A DNA stretch of 64,000 bases, from contig JAITYX010000007.1 of assembly GCA_021018815.1 (NCBI GenBank), positions 4,155,001-4,219,000 of the forward strand, in the 5' to 3' direction. The DNA comes from Talinum fruticosum. Taxonomy: Eukaryota; Streptophyta; Magnoliopsida; Caryophyllales; Talinaceae. The translations under genes were made by a program, and so were the position numbers. Below, piece by piece: positions 1 through 12,290 of this stretch; position 1 is the stretch's first letter, and each line of letters begins with the position of its first letter. Below the pieces are notes generated by a model, which was given only the letters and a program-made list of their open reading frames with translations, did no database searches and was not told where the DNA came from.

Positions 1-1073
1 GGTTGGCGTCGTTCGGGGATTACCATTGTAGTCTTGCCACCCTCCACCAAGCTGCGATGATGTTAGTTGTATCGAGTCAAAGTCATGAGTCAGGCTATGG
101 GCTTTTGTATTGATTGTGTTCTTTAGGGAAGAAAGAGAAAGAAGTGGTGGGGACAACTGGCACGTGACACATACTTATTAGTTGATTTTTTTAGAGTTTG
201 ATTTGAGAAAAAAGTGAATATAACATTGGTGAAAAATAAGTAAGTTCTTAAAAAACATTGCCAAATGAAGATAAAAAGTAAGTAAAAAGTAAAAAATTAC
301 TAAATAAACAATATACATGTATGTGTGTATGCTTGTGTAAAGTCTATTTCTGTTTGTTTAGTAAGATTATTTCTATATATTAGTTGTACTTAAAGGTTTA
401 CATATATGAAGGGAATTTTGGTTATTTTAGCAGTTTGTAATAATTTGACACAAAAATAAAGGAGGATAAAAATATAATTCGAAAAGCTTATGGGTAGAAA
501 AAAATATTTACCAAAACTTTGAGGACAGTAAATAAAATTTTTTGTTCAATATGCATCGTATGATTGAGTGAATATTTGAGGGATCCAAGGCAAGTTTTTT
601 GGTATGTTAGATGGTAATGGGGGCAATAGTCCTTTTAATTTGGCGTTGCAAGTTCCGGTCAAAAGGGGCCAAAAAAGGGTAAAAACCATGTAAAAGACAT
701 ATCATCCTACTGTTAAATGTGGATCACGACTTGGATTTTTCTAGGGGCAAATTATATGCTTGCTGTAGTGATTTCTTGGGCGTTTTCCTTGCTTTAAATG
801 AAAGAGAGTTGGGTGCGCTTCTATTTTACCTTTTCTGCTCTAGTTGGTAATTGATCTAACAGCTCATGCCTCTTGACACAAAAATGTTCGTCTTCTCCAC
901 TATAATGGATCGTTGGTCCTCTATAAGATGCAACCCAAGCTTATGTTTAAATGTCCAATTAGCCTGTGGTCCTGTAAAGTTCTACCCCCTCACCCAAAAA
1001 TTAAATAATTTTTTAATTGAATAAAATAAAATAAATAAATAAATAAAGCATCGAGAAAAGTTGACAACATTGA
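1..1073. other. Intergenic, no gene seen
   Basis: The first 120 bases are GC-richer than the rest and could be the edge of a gene or element lying outside the window. The remainder is AT-rich with short A and T runs. I see no coding pattern, terminal repeat or RNA gene. Confidence 0.5.
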
Positions 1074-1074
1074 T

Positions 1075-2290
1075 TAGTGATTAGACCAAGACCAAGGATG
1101 TCGTGACAACTTAAAGTTTATACATTTTATACTTTTTTCATAATGACAACTGGTTAGGAGAGTCGGGTATTTCTTCGTATAGGTGCATGTCCAGCCAAAT
1201 CTATGTATAAAAATAGAATTAAGAATAGGAGAAGGTGAAGAATCATATGGTTGAAAAGAGAGTGTGCACCAATTTTGAGAACCCAATCTATTGCCATGTT
1301 TGCTTACCAATATGTATGAGAAGTGATGTGATGATCCAGCGTGGTTAAAAGCCTCAAAATATATTGGAGAATTGTTACAATTTGTCCACGAATAATAAAA
1401 TGTCATTTGAGTACTTGAATCACTGTAAAATTATCTCCTTCTATCATTATTATCTTGAAACCTGCTCCAATTGTTGCTTAAATGCCATCTCAAAAAGCTC
1501 TTGCGTCCACGACTAGAATGGTAGAATATCCATAGTGTGCTACTCCTATCTTGATAAGATTGCATGTCCAATCTCTGATGACAAAATCTCATGTCGCTTA
1601 GTTATGTGTGAAGGACCAATCAAAATTCATTTTGATGAATCGCGAAGGAAAATGTTTCATCTCATAAGAAAGTTTAAGGTGGAAATAACATGATGCTCCT
1701 CATCTCCACCAATAAAAGAATTCACCCAACATGCAAATTCAGATTCACCACTCAATGCTTTTTTGCTTTAATCAAGATTCTCATAGGATTAAAATTTCAT
1801 TATGTAAAACAAGTATATTTCCTCCTTCTGTTATGCTCCATAGTATATAAGCTACTTTCCTAGTACAATCACTATTATGGCTTTATTTACTTTTTAATAT
1901 TAGGAAGTTGATAACTAGATGCAATATTAGGAAGTTAGAACCATTTATGTTGCTAGAGTGAAGCCCAATATCTTTTAATGGATGGACATTTCCAAGAGAT
2001 TTCGTCATTTGACTAAATGTTGATCATCATAACAAAGTGGGCAAGAAGGATTAATTGGCAAGCTTCTCTTAATAAGGTTATCATGTATTGACAAAGCATT
2101 ATGTAATTTTGTCATGAAAGAAATTATTTTTTTGGAATAGTAAATACAGAAAATATTAGCAAGCTTTTCTCTCAAAGAAAATACATATATTATCGTCTTT
2201 AAGTATACATGAAAGTTCATGCAAGGGAGGGGATGTAAAAGTAATTGTAAATCTAACGTCACATCCTAATTTGACAATCCAATCTGCATA
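1075..2290 (-). pseudogene. LINE ORF2 C-terminal remnant (zf-RVT + RNase H)
   Basis: Degenerate coding sequence of a plant non-LTR retrotransposon, read on the minus strand. At about 2,040-2,100 the translation gives LHNALSIHDNLIKRSLPI followed by NPSCPLC, the zf-RVT zinc-binding signature found after the reverse transcriptase of plant LINEs. Downstream, at about 1,400-1,480, it gives IGAGFKIIMIEGDNFTVIQ, the part of the LINE RNase H domain around a catalytic aspartate. Then comes a region ending near ANMAIDW, matching the HxxREANxxADW motif. Stops and frame changes occur throughout, so it is non-functional. No poly(A) tail or target duplication was found. The family assignment rests on motif recognition, not on a search. 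Confidence 0.6.
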
Positions 2291-2900
2291 TTTCCCTATT
2301 GAAAAACATGTTCAACAAAAAACATGAAAACAATGGTAACATAGCTCGTATATCATGGACTAACATTTGGATCCTCTATGGGTTGTGAATGATACCTTGA
2401 ACTACTTGGATAACTATTTGGTTGTTGCCCTCAGCTTGGATGTGACTGTATCATGCCTCTGAGGGTGCCTTGATACCATCACACATTATTGTAACTTTAG
2501 AGACAAGTATAAGGCTTTTCATATAGAAATTTGATGCCTCTTTGAATGAAATGTCCATGGTCAATCACCTAGAATATAACCCGTTGTTGCACATCATAAA
2601 AGAAATTTAATTTTTGGCGTACTCATGCGGTTTTTATATCCATTTATAAAACAAATCTAAATCATAAATATCATCATTTTGTAAGCTACCCACGTGGCTA
2701 ATTTAGTGATACATTGACCCAATCTTGTAAATTACAAACAGAAAGAATCTTCCATCTAAATTGAGGTAAAGGTATTCCTATAACCTTTTGTATAAGTTCT
2801 TTATTATTAATGGTTGCCTAAACTTGTTAACATCCCAACTCTTACCTTCCTTGATAAAATTGGTAACCTTACAATTAGGTTGATGAACCATGTACAATAA
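2290..2900 (-). pseudogene. Second LINE ORF2 remnant, upstream in tandem
   Basis: Minus-strand translation gives another RNase H-like stretch, EGNNQIVIQVVQGI, followed by a region like the RNase H tail (VHDIRAML, then FFNREI). Before it lies sequence of the kind seen between reverse transcriptase and zf-RVT. It ends where the zf-RVT of the next LINE piece begins. This gives two LINE C-termini in the same orientation, either from two insertions or from a duplication. It has many stops and frame changes. Confidence 0.4.
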
Positions 2901-3158
2901 TTCCATATAGTTATGATCAAAAAAAAAAATTCCATATAGTTAGTATTATCAACCCAATTATCCTAGCAAATGCTAAATTTATCCTCGTTTCCAATCTTCT
3001 ATCGAATCCCTTTCTTAAGTGTAGTTCTACTTCTTAATATACTTTTCCAAATTGGGGATCGAGTCATTTTCCTTATACGTACAATCTAGGAAAAAAATGT
3101 ATCAAGGATTGTCTTTCATTCAACGAAGCATCCGGAAATCCATAAATGCATCGACCTT

Positions 3159-3672
3159 TAGGTTATATTTGATTTTTGAAAAATTGGATGGAAAGAAAAA
3201 ATTGTGAAAAATGAATTTCTGTCTCTTGTTTAAATTGGAGAAAAAAGGAGAGAAAAAAAGTTTGATGAAAATAACTCATGGAAAATTTTGTCAATTTGGT
3301 TATTGGTATTTTCCTTTCAAAAATTGAGAGAGAAATGGAAGAAAAATTTCATATATAGAGAGAAATGGAGAAAAGAGAGGGATTCTATTAAGAAAGGTCG
3401 TTAAAAATTTTCTCTCTCCTCTCATGGCTATGGTGGATGGAGAAGAAAAATATAGTAGTTTCAATTAATCAAGGCTATTGAGTATTTTCTTTCTCCTCTC
3501 CATGGCAATGTGGTGGATAGGTAAGAGGTTGGAAAATGATTATAATTTTTTTCCTCTATTTTTCTTGAACCAAACACAAGAAAAAAAAATCAATTTCCCC
3601 TTTTTTCCTCATCACTTTTTTTCTTTTAAATTTTCTTTGCAACCTATTTTCTTAGAATCAAATAGAGTCCTA
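3159..3672. mobile_element. MITE-like element (uncertain)
   Basis: The two ends are loosely inverted. The left reads TAGGTTATATTTGATTTTTG and the reverse complement of the right reads TAGGACTCTATTTGATTCTA. The interior is made of A/G-rich and T/C-rich blocks resembling imperfect inverted arms. The open frame at 3,478-3,696 has low-complexity composition and is not credible as a gene. No clear target duplication was found. Confidence 0.35.
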
Positions 3673-4017
3673 GTGATAAAGTTATCAAACCATTAGCATG
3701 TTTAGTTTGAGAAAAAATGCCAATGCCAAATGGAGAATTCAAAATTTGTATGTCAATTGAAAACACTATGATGGTTCGTCTTTTCCTCTTACCACTATCC
3801 ATTTCATTAGGTAGCATCCCCGTCTTCTAAGTTAATCAAAATCAATTTTGATGAATCACTTAATCATACTTGACTGATTGGTGGATCTTCATTTATAATT
3901 GGACCAAAAACTCATCTAGACAGGTAAAGTATACTATAGTCAAACTTCAATAAATATGGTAGAAATTAGAGTAGTTTGAGACAAAGTACAACCGACAGTT
4001 GGGCCATTCACTTAGAG

Positions 4018-4235
4018 TTTTTTTTTTTTTCCATAAGTGAGGTCATCCCCCAAGCACCCTATCCCAGGGGACACATCTATTGGTCAACGGCCATAGAGGA
4101 AGGGGAGCCATTCAGATGCAAGCCCAAACCCTCACCCTTCCACTCCCAATAATTAGGATGAAAGACCCCCTAAAAGGATTGAATCCTGGTGAGGAAAGAG
4201 GGAAATCATGGTCATACCAAGGGACTATTGCCTAG
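4018..4235 (-). mobile_element. SINE-like element with poly(A) tail
   Basis: On the minus strand this is a GC-richer 200-bp unit ending in a run of 13 A residues (T run at 4,018-4,030 on the plus strand). Near its head is GGATTCAATCC, close to an RNA polymerase III B box (GGTTCRANYCC). About 30 bp before that is CCCTTGGTATGACC, a possible degenerate A box. This layout (internal pol III-like promoter, tail of A) is that of tRNA-derived plant SINEs. No convincing target duplication was found. Confidence 0.4.
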
Positions 4236-4800
4236 TTAGTGTACAGGATAGTTAATTGTCATTAGTTGAACGTGATAACGAGGAGGTTATTCAAGCTATA
4301 TAAATTCACAGGTGTAGAGAACATGAAATATTGCAGCTTGATTAGCACACAAAATTTTAACACTCTATTATATCGTCATATGTAACAAATTTACGTTTTC
4401 CCTCAAGGTAAGTTGATTTTAGTTGATGATGTAGGTGGATAGACTTGCTAGATATGGTATTGATTATGTTGAAAATATTTTGTACCATGGAATATCCGAG
4501 TTCCGGATACGCAAAGAATCGGATGGACTTACCTAGGATGTCGACCGCTTCTTTCCTTAGTGATCTTCAATCCAGTCCGGGTACTAAGGTCCGATATGGT
4601 ATAAATGAACATGTGGAGTTAGAAGTCTTTGTTCTCCTTGTGTCTTTCCATGTGTCTCGATTGGATTTTGTATGGTCGAGTTGAGAATTAGAGGAATTTC
4701 TTCATCTTCTTCATCTCTGCAAGTCTTAGATTTTTGTCCGGGTCGACACCACTCGAATTTTTTAGTGTCTAATGTTCCTGCATTGACTTAACAATTTTGT
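4236..4800. other. Unassigned sequence, possible LTR remnant
   Basis: The segment 4,480-4,760 is GC-richer and has CCGG/CCGAG words like the copia LTRs of this window, but no end was found. The open frame at 4,445-4,684 on the plus strand resembles nothing I know. It may be what is left of the 3' LTR of the adjacent copia remnant. Confidence 0.3.
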
Positions 4801-4811
4801 TAGATCTAAGA

Positions 4812-4832
4812 GAGGGCTCCCCCTCAATTCAT
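4812..4832 (-). other. Polypurine-tract-like site
   Basis: The minus strand reads ATTGAGGGGGAGCCC, which resembles the polypurine tract that primes plus-strand synthesis in many plant Ty1/copia elements. It lies at the pol-distal side of the copia gag remnant that follows, in the expected orientation. If real, most of pol between it and gag has been deleted. Confidence 0.35.
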
Positions 4833-4929
4833 GCAACAATTAATTTATAGCAATGTATCCACATGGCTAATAAAGAATATGAGTTGATACTTATGCACTA
4901 CATATGAATGATAATGGAAAGGCGATGAG

Positions 4930-6660
4930 TCGATTTGACTTTTAAGCATACCCGCACTCGGAAAAATCAAACCTTTTTGTTTCTTTTGACCAAAAGACTC
5001 TAATCTAATTGGGTCGGATACCATGTTTGGAGGTTTTGTCCCTTTAGGAACCCAAACTTGGATTATCTTTTGGCCTCTAGGTTTCGAGGAGGTAAAGAAT
5101 CAAAGTAGCTCCTTTTGTTTCTAAAGTTGGAGTGACTTTGAGTCTTCGAAACATCTCTTTTTCAAATTGATTTTTATAAGCAATTTTCTTACTCTCATAG
5201 TCAAATCCAATACCTTGTTTTTTATAAGAGATGCTCCGAGATCCCAATATCAAATTGAGATTATCTTGACCTTTCGTAAATTTCAAAAGCGTCTCATGTG
5301 TTTTTTCATACTTCTTTTGAAGATCTTGTTTTTCAATTTTGAGATCATGTAAATCTAACTTGTGTTCACCGACCTTAGATCGAATTTTTTCACATGAGTT
5401 TTGCAAAGTCGATTTTCATTTTTCAAAGCTTTTAAACACTTTTTCAAATATTTGATCTCATCTTGATAATGGTCCTCAATCCTCATAACAAATTTTGCAA
5501 GATGATCTTTAGGAAAGGAATAAATGTTTTTAGTACCTCTTCGCTTTGTTCCTTTGTTAGCTCTTCATCCGATTCCGATTCGGAGTCAAATAGAAGAATA
5601 TCATCTTTGGCCATCGGACACATGTTGGCATTCTCGGATTAACTCACTTTCGTTAGAGTCAAAGTCACTCCAGGTTGCTAGTATAGCCTTCTTTCCTTTC
5701 GAAAAGTGTTTCTTCTTTTCTTTGCTTTTCTTCCTCGGATTTGGGTAGTCTTTAATCAAGTGATCTGGGGATCCACAACCAAAACAATTAAAAAAGCAAA
5801 TTCATTTCTAGAGAAATTTTTCTTACCTTTCTAATTTTTGTCATGTTTTCTCGGATGAAGATTCACGGTTGAATTTCTTTTTGAGCTTCTTGTTGCGAAA
5901 CATTCTTCCGAAACTAGCTGCAATGATGGCTAACGCATCTTTATTGTCTATGGATGAGTCGACAGAGAGCCTTCTTCATCAATGATTTTCAGTGCAACGC
6001 CTTTCTTCTAATTTGGTTCATCTAACTAATCTTGAAGATGTATTTCATGAGTCGAGTAGCTTGCCAATTAGATCATCTAACTTTAATTTGCTCAAGTGTT
6101 GTGCTTCCTCAATTCCCGTAACTTTTGGTCCCCATTTCTCGCTTTGGGAGACTTCGAGTATCTTTCGATCGCCTCTTCCTTGATTAGTGCTTGCCCAATG
6201 ACTTCATGTTGTTCAAGATCTCGGAGAATCTAATATACATATCTTTAATGCCTTCTTCCAAGCAGCACCTTGAATAACTTGTATTTGTGAACATGCTGAT
6301 TGATTTTCAATTGTTTGACTCGACTACTTCATAGGTTGTCACTAGAGTGTCCCATATTTCTTTAGCAATCTCATAGGCAGAGATGCGATTGAATTCATCC
6401 GGGTCCAGATCGCATAGCATTATGTTCGAGTGCTCTAAAGTTCTTTGAATACTTGGTTTTCTCAGCGGGAGTGAATTCTTCTTTGAGCTTGTCTTGGCCG
6501 ACTTCTTCGATGTCCTTCTCGGGAGTGTAGTTTTCTTGTTGAACGATCTCCCATATTTCATAATCATGGTCTTTTAACAAGACCTCCATCATTCTCTTCC
6601 AATGGGCAAAGTTTGACCCATTTAAGAAGGGTGGTTTGTTTTAAGGTCTTGCCTCGGACA
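4930..6660 (-). pseudogene. Ty1/copia gag remnant (SIRE-like)
   Basis: Minus-strand gag of a copia retrotransposon, broken by frameshifts. From the N-terminal side: FLNGSNFAHWKRMMEVLLKD at about 6,550-6,620, the usual start of the gag domain; then LDPDEFNRISAYEIAKEIWD (about 6,340-6,420); then a CCHC zinc knuckle near 5,760-5,800 (FGCGSPDHLIK, with the last cysteine position reading tyrosine); then a lysine-rich coiled-coil segment (5,077-5,406) containing TKGQDNLNLILGS, typical of the long C-terminal part of SIRE/Maximus gag. No integrase or reverse transcriptase follows, so pol has been lost. It assembles particles in intact elements; this copy cannot encode a full protein. Confidence 0.7.
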
Positions 6661-6705
6661 TGATCGTGATCCACAAGAATGTTAATTCTTATAGAGTGTG
6701 GAACT

Positions 6706-6717
6706 CACTCGATACCA
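6706..6717 (-). other. Primer-binding site of the first copia remnant
   Basis: The minus strand reads TGGTATCGAGTG, close to the TGGTATCAGAGC complement of the 3' end of initiator-methionine tRNA used by plant copia elements. It lies one base from the LTR edge (TTGA at 6,719) and just upstream of the gag remnant. Confidence 0.55.
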
Positions 6718-6718
6718 A

Positions 6719-7775
6719 TTGAAAAGTCCTAGAGGGTCGGATATACCCTAGACGGAGGGGGTGAATAAGGTATTTTAAAATTTTGAGACGCCTGACCGAT
6801 CGAGAGCCAATAGGTTAGATATACGAAAAGCAAACAAAAAGAAAAGTAAATGGGACAATGCAAGTTTGTTTGTTCACGATCTTGGCCCGGATCGAAATAT
6901 ATGAGTTAGTGACCGCCTAAAGTTTCCTCCATTAGGATTATCTTCTACTTTTCTTATTATTCGAACTGTCGGACAAGTTCTTCACTTAACTTTCCGACTA
7001 ACTTGTTGAGTACCCTTACTCTCAAGGCCCATCGCTCACACTTCTCTCAAGTGTTACAACCGACAAAGTAGTCTACCCTAAGACTCTTTGCTACAAGAAT
7101 AATCTAAGTAAGTACAATTACAAGAGACTAAAATAAGATATGAAGTGTATTCTCTTGCTTGTTTGATCCACGGTCTTGGCTTGTGTTTTTATACCTTTGC
7201 CCTCATTTGGTAGACTGTTTAAGTTACCGTTGGAGATTTGATCTTCTCTCGATCGACTTGGTAACTTGATCTTGGCAGAATCGATCGTTGGTAAGAATCT
7301 TGATTCTTTCCAAGTTTGGCTTGTCTCTTGATTTGCTCATGTATCTTTGAACGTTTATCCTGCATTAGCAACCTTGAATTATTGCTTAAATTACGTGGTT
7401 GCATTTTTCTTATACTTGCAACGAATAAGGGCGTGATCCGACTGATATCCTTTCCAAAAATAAGAACGATAAAATCTACAAAAAGTGAGATTTTATGCAA
7501 TAAAATCATACCATAAAGTGCTGCAATAGATCCCTAATTCTCGAGATCATAATCAATTGAAAATCTTTCCTTAAATCAATGATTTAGTATAATGCCAAAT
7601 AAGGAAATAATATCCAAGAATAAAATCGATGCAAGAAGAGTAATATAAGGGATATTTATGGAATGCATATAGCTACTTAGTATTTGCCTTGAGAACAAAA
7701 TACATTAAAACTCAACGGGATCGGGTAAACCAATAAATGAACGTGTCCGACCGATCGATTTATCATCTGTCTAAC
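6719..7775 (-). mobile_element. 5' LTR of the first copia remnant
   Basis: It begins on the plus strand with TTGAAAAGTCCTAGAGGGTC and GGAGGGGGTGAATAAGG, the same plan as the start of the SIRE-like LTRs at 25.8, 34.9 and 52.8 kb (TTGAAAG, CCCTAGAGGGGGTGAAT), but it is otherwise too diverged to be the same family. A possible TATA box (TATAAAAACAC on the minus strand) lies at about 7,180-7,192. The outer end is not sharp and is set near the start of an AC microsatellite at about 7,771-7,786. No partner LTR is visible, so the element is truncated. Confidence 0.5.
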
Positions 7776-7786
7776 ACACACACACA

Positions 7787-9499
7787 CATATGTATATTAA
7801 TAAACTCTTTTGTAAGTACTGTAATTAGCTCTTTTTAGACCATCGATCATGCATGGATAAAGAAATAACAACTGTTGATCTAGTTTTGGTTAATTTACTA
7901 CAAGTAATACCTAACTAAAATTCTTTTATATCTTTTATTAAAAATTATTTTATTTCTATCAAATAAAAAAATAATTACTTTTATTTTTAACTAATAATGG
8001 GGTTTTTGGCAAAGAGTTTATTGCCCCCAAAAATCTCTTTTTAACTCGTTTGATCGAGTAAAAAGCTAATTGGACTATTTGATAAAGAGCCTTTTGGAAT
8101 AATTTTTTGATCCAAAAACTCTTTTACAAAAAGCTCTTTAGAAAATTTTTTGGAAGAGTTTATTACAATTGATATTAAGTTACCATATTATCCTTCACAT
8201 TTTGCTGAAATTACTCTAATTACCATTGAAATTATGCTTTTGTGTAAGATTTTTTTTTAATTCATATTTTTCACTTTTTGAACAAGAGTAATGGATGATT
8301 ATGAATATTTAAGTTAATGTTTTTTTATTATAATACTTTCTATATTTTAACAAATAATTTAGTCTATCATAATAAATAAATAGTTTTTTCATGTAAATAT
8401 CAAATACATTATTAAAAATAAAATTAAAAAAATATACATAATTAAAATTGTGTAGATGGTATAAATGTAATTTTATATATCATATAATTATTAATTAATG
8501 TTTAAGAAATATGAATATAGAATAAAAACAATTATAATGTATAAAATAGTTAATGAAATTGAGTTATGGGTATAAATGAAATTTTACCAAATAGCTTTGT
8601 TAGAAACAATTAATTTTACTAAACACCTTTTTCTAAAACAACTAATGAAAATAATTAAATCAAACAATTAACATCTAACAGCTGATTGCCAAACAGGTTA
8701 ACTGTTGTACACCCATCATCGATCTCTCTCTTCTCCCGCAATCTCTTGTGTCCCCTCCTTAGTCCCTGCTAGGGAAGCAAGTAGTCCCTGTTCATTAAAC
8801 ATTACTAGTATTATACCATTGCGATGCAAAGACTTCAATTATTTTTAATTTTAATTTTATTAATGTCAATAAATAATAAAAGTATATAATTTTAAAATAG
8901 ATCATAATTTTATAACAATGTAATTAGTGTTTTTTATATAATTTTTAATTTTTTAATTTTTATATCATTTACTACTTTTTAAAATTATCTAATATGTGCT
9001 ATTTTTTCTTTTTATTTTTGATAGGAACATGAACAGTTTTTAAATATTAATTAATTTAATAACAGTTTTTAATTTTGATATCATTTACTACTTTTTAAAA
9101 TTACTTTATACATATGCAATTAAAAAGTCATTTGTTTTATTTAAGTATAGTATTGTATTATGGTCATCTATTTGGTCAAGTAATCCTATATGGTTATTAC
9201 ATATGTATTACTTATATAATCATATGTGGTTTGTTTTGAACCAATAATTATACATTAATTCTCTCCAACTTTTATAAATAATGAAAAAATATACTAATGC
9301 ATTTATAGAACATTAATGTTTGAATGTGAACAAAATAGTTTTTGAATCGATACAATTTCTAAATATATGGTACACAATTTTATATAAATTAATTATTTAA
9401 AACATAATTAAACGCATACCTTACATAAACATTATATTTATGAGATAATTCCACATAAGCATCATATGTGTCACTCATATAGAGCTCTTACAAAACTTT

Positions 9500-9500
<1 letters not shown>
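7787..9500. other. AT-rich intergenic DNA with hAT-MITE-like pieces
   Basis: No coding signal is seen. The segment about 8,000-8,720 has the composition and terminal words (AACAATTAACATCTAACAGC, GCCAAACAGG) of non-autonomous hAT-like MITEs. Similar words recur at 42.6-42.7 and 47.05-47.22 kb. The rest is low-complexity A/T. Confidence 0.35.

Positions 9501-9549
<49 letters not shown>
9501..9549. repeat. (TA)n microsatellite
   Basis: An uninterrupted TA dinucleotide run of about 48 bases. Confidence 0.95.
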
Positions 9550-9553
<4 letters not shown>

Positions 9554-9839
9554 AATTGGGCTTCATCATTTGTTTAGGTTAGGCTCCCCGCCCGCAAGCG
9601 TATGTTTTTTTGCCTTTTCATGTCTTCCTATTATGTAGTAATTATTCTAATGGCATAACAATTTAAGTTTTTGGTTTTGAATTTTTTGTAAAGTTTTAAT
9701 TTATCTTGAATATAAAGTGAATATATTGACTTTACCTTGAGGGTCCACTTAGGAAGGGCGTCAAGTTAGAGGAGTTAAGAGGATAAAATATGTAAATTGA
9801 CATTTTTGCTCCCCGGTATTCCTCCTTACCCCTCAAATT

Positions 9840-10074
9840 AGGGAGATAGTAGCTTTACTTTATAATCTTATAGCTTCTTTCAGCTCCTTAGCGGTGTTTA
9901 CAACTTTTTATACCTAACCTTACAACTATTTTAGAACACCTTACAACTTACAGCTTTACACTTCCTTAGGACTAAGAAATGAAGAGTAAAGGGAAGTCAA
10001 GAGGTGTAGGAGGTATAGGAGTAAATTAACATCTTACCCCTCCTTACTCTTCTTTACTCCATTTTGCTCTCAAA
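9840..10074. repeat. Left inverted arm of the outermost MITE-like element
   Basis: The reverse complement of 9,850-9,960 contains ATAGTTGTAAGGTTAGGTAT then AAAAAGTTGTAAA, matching ATAGTTGTAAAGTTAGTTAT then AAAAAGTTGTAAA at 44,405-44,437. Its outer part (rc AAGAAGCTATAAGATTATAA) matches AAGAAGCTATTAGGAGCTAT plus a following TTATAA near 44,526-44,556. The arms are imperfect but long, and they face each other across the 34-kb nested insertion. The outer CACTA sits between them with a 3-bp duplication. Interpreted as a several-hundred-bp MITE split by that insertion. Confidence 0.45.
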
Positions 10075-10455
10075 CACTACTATAAAAACGACTTCTAACA
10101 ACGGGCTTTTAACCATGGTTATAAAGAAAAACAGTTATAAAAAATAAGGCAGTGACATTTTTGTATGTAAGTTGTCTTTTATTACACCCATTATTACGAT
10201 TCTTTAATTGAATCGTCATCATAAATTGATATGTCCACTTTTAACTAGGGTTCATTAAAAGAAACGTAGTAATAGGTGTTGTCTATTACTAAGGTTCTTT
10301 CATTGAACCGTAATTAAAAAAATCTATTATATTTGACAAAAAATATAAGATACTTTTACTACGTTTCAATGAAAGAATCGTAATAATACGTTTCTATATT
10401 ACTATGATTCTTTTATTGAAGCGTAGTAAAAGTCCCTTCTTTTCTTATAACTCCT

Positions 10456-10730
10456 TTGAATGCATTATCTCATATCTTATTTTCTCTCTTTTCCTCCAAC
10501 CTTTCCAACCCTAAAAGGGACTCTCCAGACCTCTCTAACTCTTTCGTTTTCTCGGATATAGTTTTCACTCTCTCTTTCTCCAACCTCTTTAACCCTTTCG
10601 TTTTCTCATATTTGGTCTCTCTCCACCATGCCCGCTTCATCAACAGATCTCCCCACTCCTGTACTCTCACAAATCTTGAGAACCTCTGGGTACCCAATAA
10701 CCCCTTCCTCTCCAAGTTTCATCTTCAACA
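10456..10730 (+). pseudogene. Unrecognised open frame, left half (split by inner CACTA)
   Basis: An ATG-started frame runs from 10,456 into the left end of the inner CACTA. The last in-frame residues before the element read NNPFLSKFHLQH. On the other side of the element, from about 43,118, the continuing frame reads ASTFTNLIKFVVENPS and stays open to 43,298. Together these suggest an exon-like open frame lying inside the outer CACTA before the inner one inserted. A second in-frame ATG in a good plant context is at 10,627 in another frame (MPASSTDLPTPVL). I recognise no domain in either frame. It may be a captured gene piece. Confidence 0.35.
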
Positions 10731-11010
10731 CACTACAACAAATCTCTAATTGTGCCATAGAAGATTTTGTGGCATAAGATTCAAATTTTTGTGGCTATGC
10801 CATCTTGCCATAGGAATTTCCGAAATGAGCCTCGTGGCACAAGTGATTGTGTCAAGGTTGTTGCTATAGAAAAATGACTACTGTGGCTACATGACAAATG
10901 GTGGTCACGGAAATACTCATGGCAAGGTGCTTACTTTAGCCATGGAATACCCGTGGCAAGTTTAATTCTAGGCACAATAGCGACTCGTGACATGCTATAG
11001 GCATTAGAAC

Positions 11011-12078
11011 ACTCGATTTGCAACTATATAATTCGATAGAAACAGGAAAGAAGGGGCAATTTAAAGGGGGCAAGAGTTGCCGCAAATACAGACCTCAATA
11101 ACATTACCGAGAAGTGGTTATAGGACTTCCTCTGTTCCCATATTTTGTTGAACTGATTCTCGCCATGAACTCGCTAACTAAATAGGCTATCGAATACATC
11201 GGTTTATATCATAATATAGAATAAATCTTACAATATTTTTTCAAGGGTAAGTATGTTAAGCACTTCATTGCTTTAGATTATATCGGTTGTGAAATTTTGG
11301 TATGAATACTAAAATTTTTTCCCTTCATTTAGTCAAGTTCCAAGATTTAAGAATTGAAGAGGAATTCATCTCGCTTTTGAGAACAATATATTTTTTTTGT
11401 TTTGGTTTTGGGGGAGAAAGTCTATTACATATTTTTTTGGTAAAAGACCTACTCTTTTTTTTTTAAGGAGAAGGCTGATATTTTGTGGGTTGGAAGGTCA
11501 AGTCCTATTGTTTGGGAGAATGCTTATATTCAAAAGAGCTTTAGGGGGTTTTGTACATACGGAACTAATTAATTAAATAGAAGACTTTTTCACTAGTTAT
11601 TGCTTGCTACTTGTATTTAACTTATGTTGAGACAAAGTTTATATCATATCAATATTATACATTTCTATATATGTTATCTAGTTTTATTGAATATGCTATT
11701 TATGATGTTATAGTTTGTGAACTAAAATGCCCAAGGGAATAGTGCATTAAAGACAAATTCAATATCAGCGAGTTGTCGCAATAGTCAATGTAAGATCTTC
11801 TCAAAGCAAATCCTTAAAAGAAAGGCTAACAAATGACCAAAAAAATAGCACACACAATTATCAACTCAATTGCAACTTTTAATCACTCAAGTGTGCATTC
11901 AAGCAACTAGAAAGTGAGTTTATAAGTGAAGAGGCTAATAGAGTTGGGGAAATCTAAGCCCAAAAGATGACATTAGACCAAAGATAACTTGTCCAGATTT
12001 TGTTCATAATGCTCACCACAAGACAAGTGGTTTCATGAAGATCAAATTTAATAACAATCAAGCACCATCAAATACTAT
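11011..12078. other. Non-coding interior of the inner CACTA, 3' side
   Basis: AT-rich sequence between the sub-terminal repeats and the second-ORF gene. I see no coding signal and no further insertion boundaries. Confidence 0.4.
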
Positions 12079-12201
12079 AATAGATGTTAGAAATTTGTCC
12101 AGTTAGAAAGGACACCCACATCTTCATGCTTGTTTTACTACAATAGATGTTAGAAAATTGTCCGAGTTAGAAAGGGCACCCACATCTTCATGCTTGTTTT
12201 A
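12079..12201. repeat. Tandem duplication, 63-bp period
   Basis: Two near-identical copies begin AATAGATGTTAGAAA at 12,079 and 12,142, and both include CACCCACATCTTCATGCTTG. They differ by a few substitutions and one inserted base. Confidence 0.85.
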
Positions 12202-12240
12202 CACGCACACAGATATGAATGTATATGTATACATATATCC

Positions 12241-12290
12241 GCACATAACTCCACACGGATATATACGCACATAACTCCACACGAGATATA
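12241..12290. repeat. Short tandem duplication, 26-bp period
   Basis: GCACATAACTCCACACG occurs at 12,241 and again at 12,267 with similar AT-rich tails. Confidence 0.8.
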
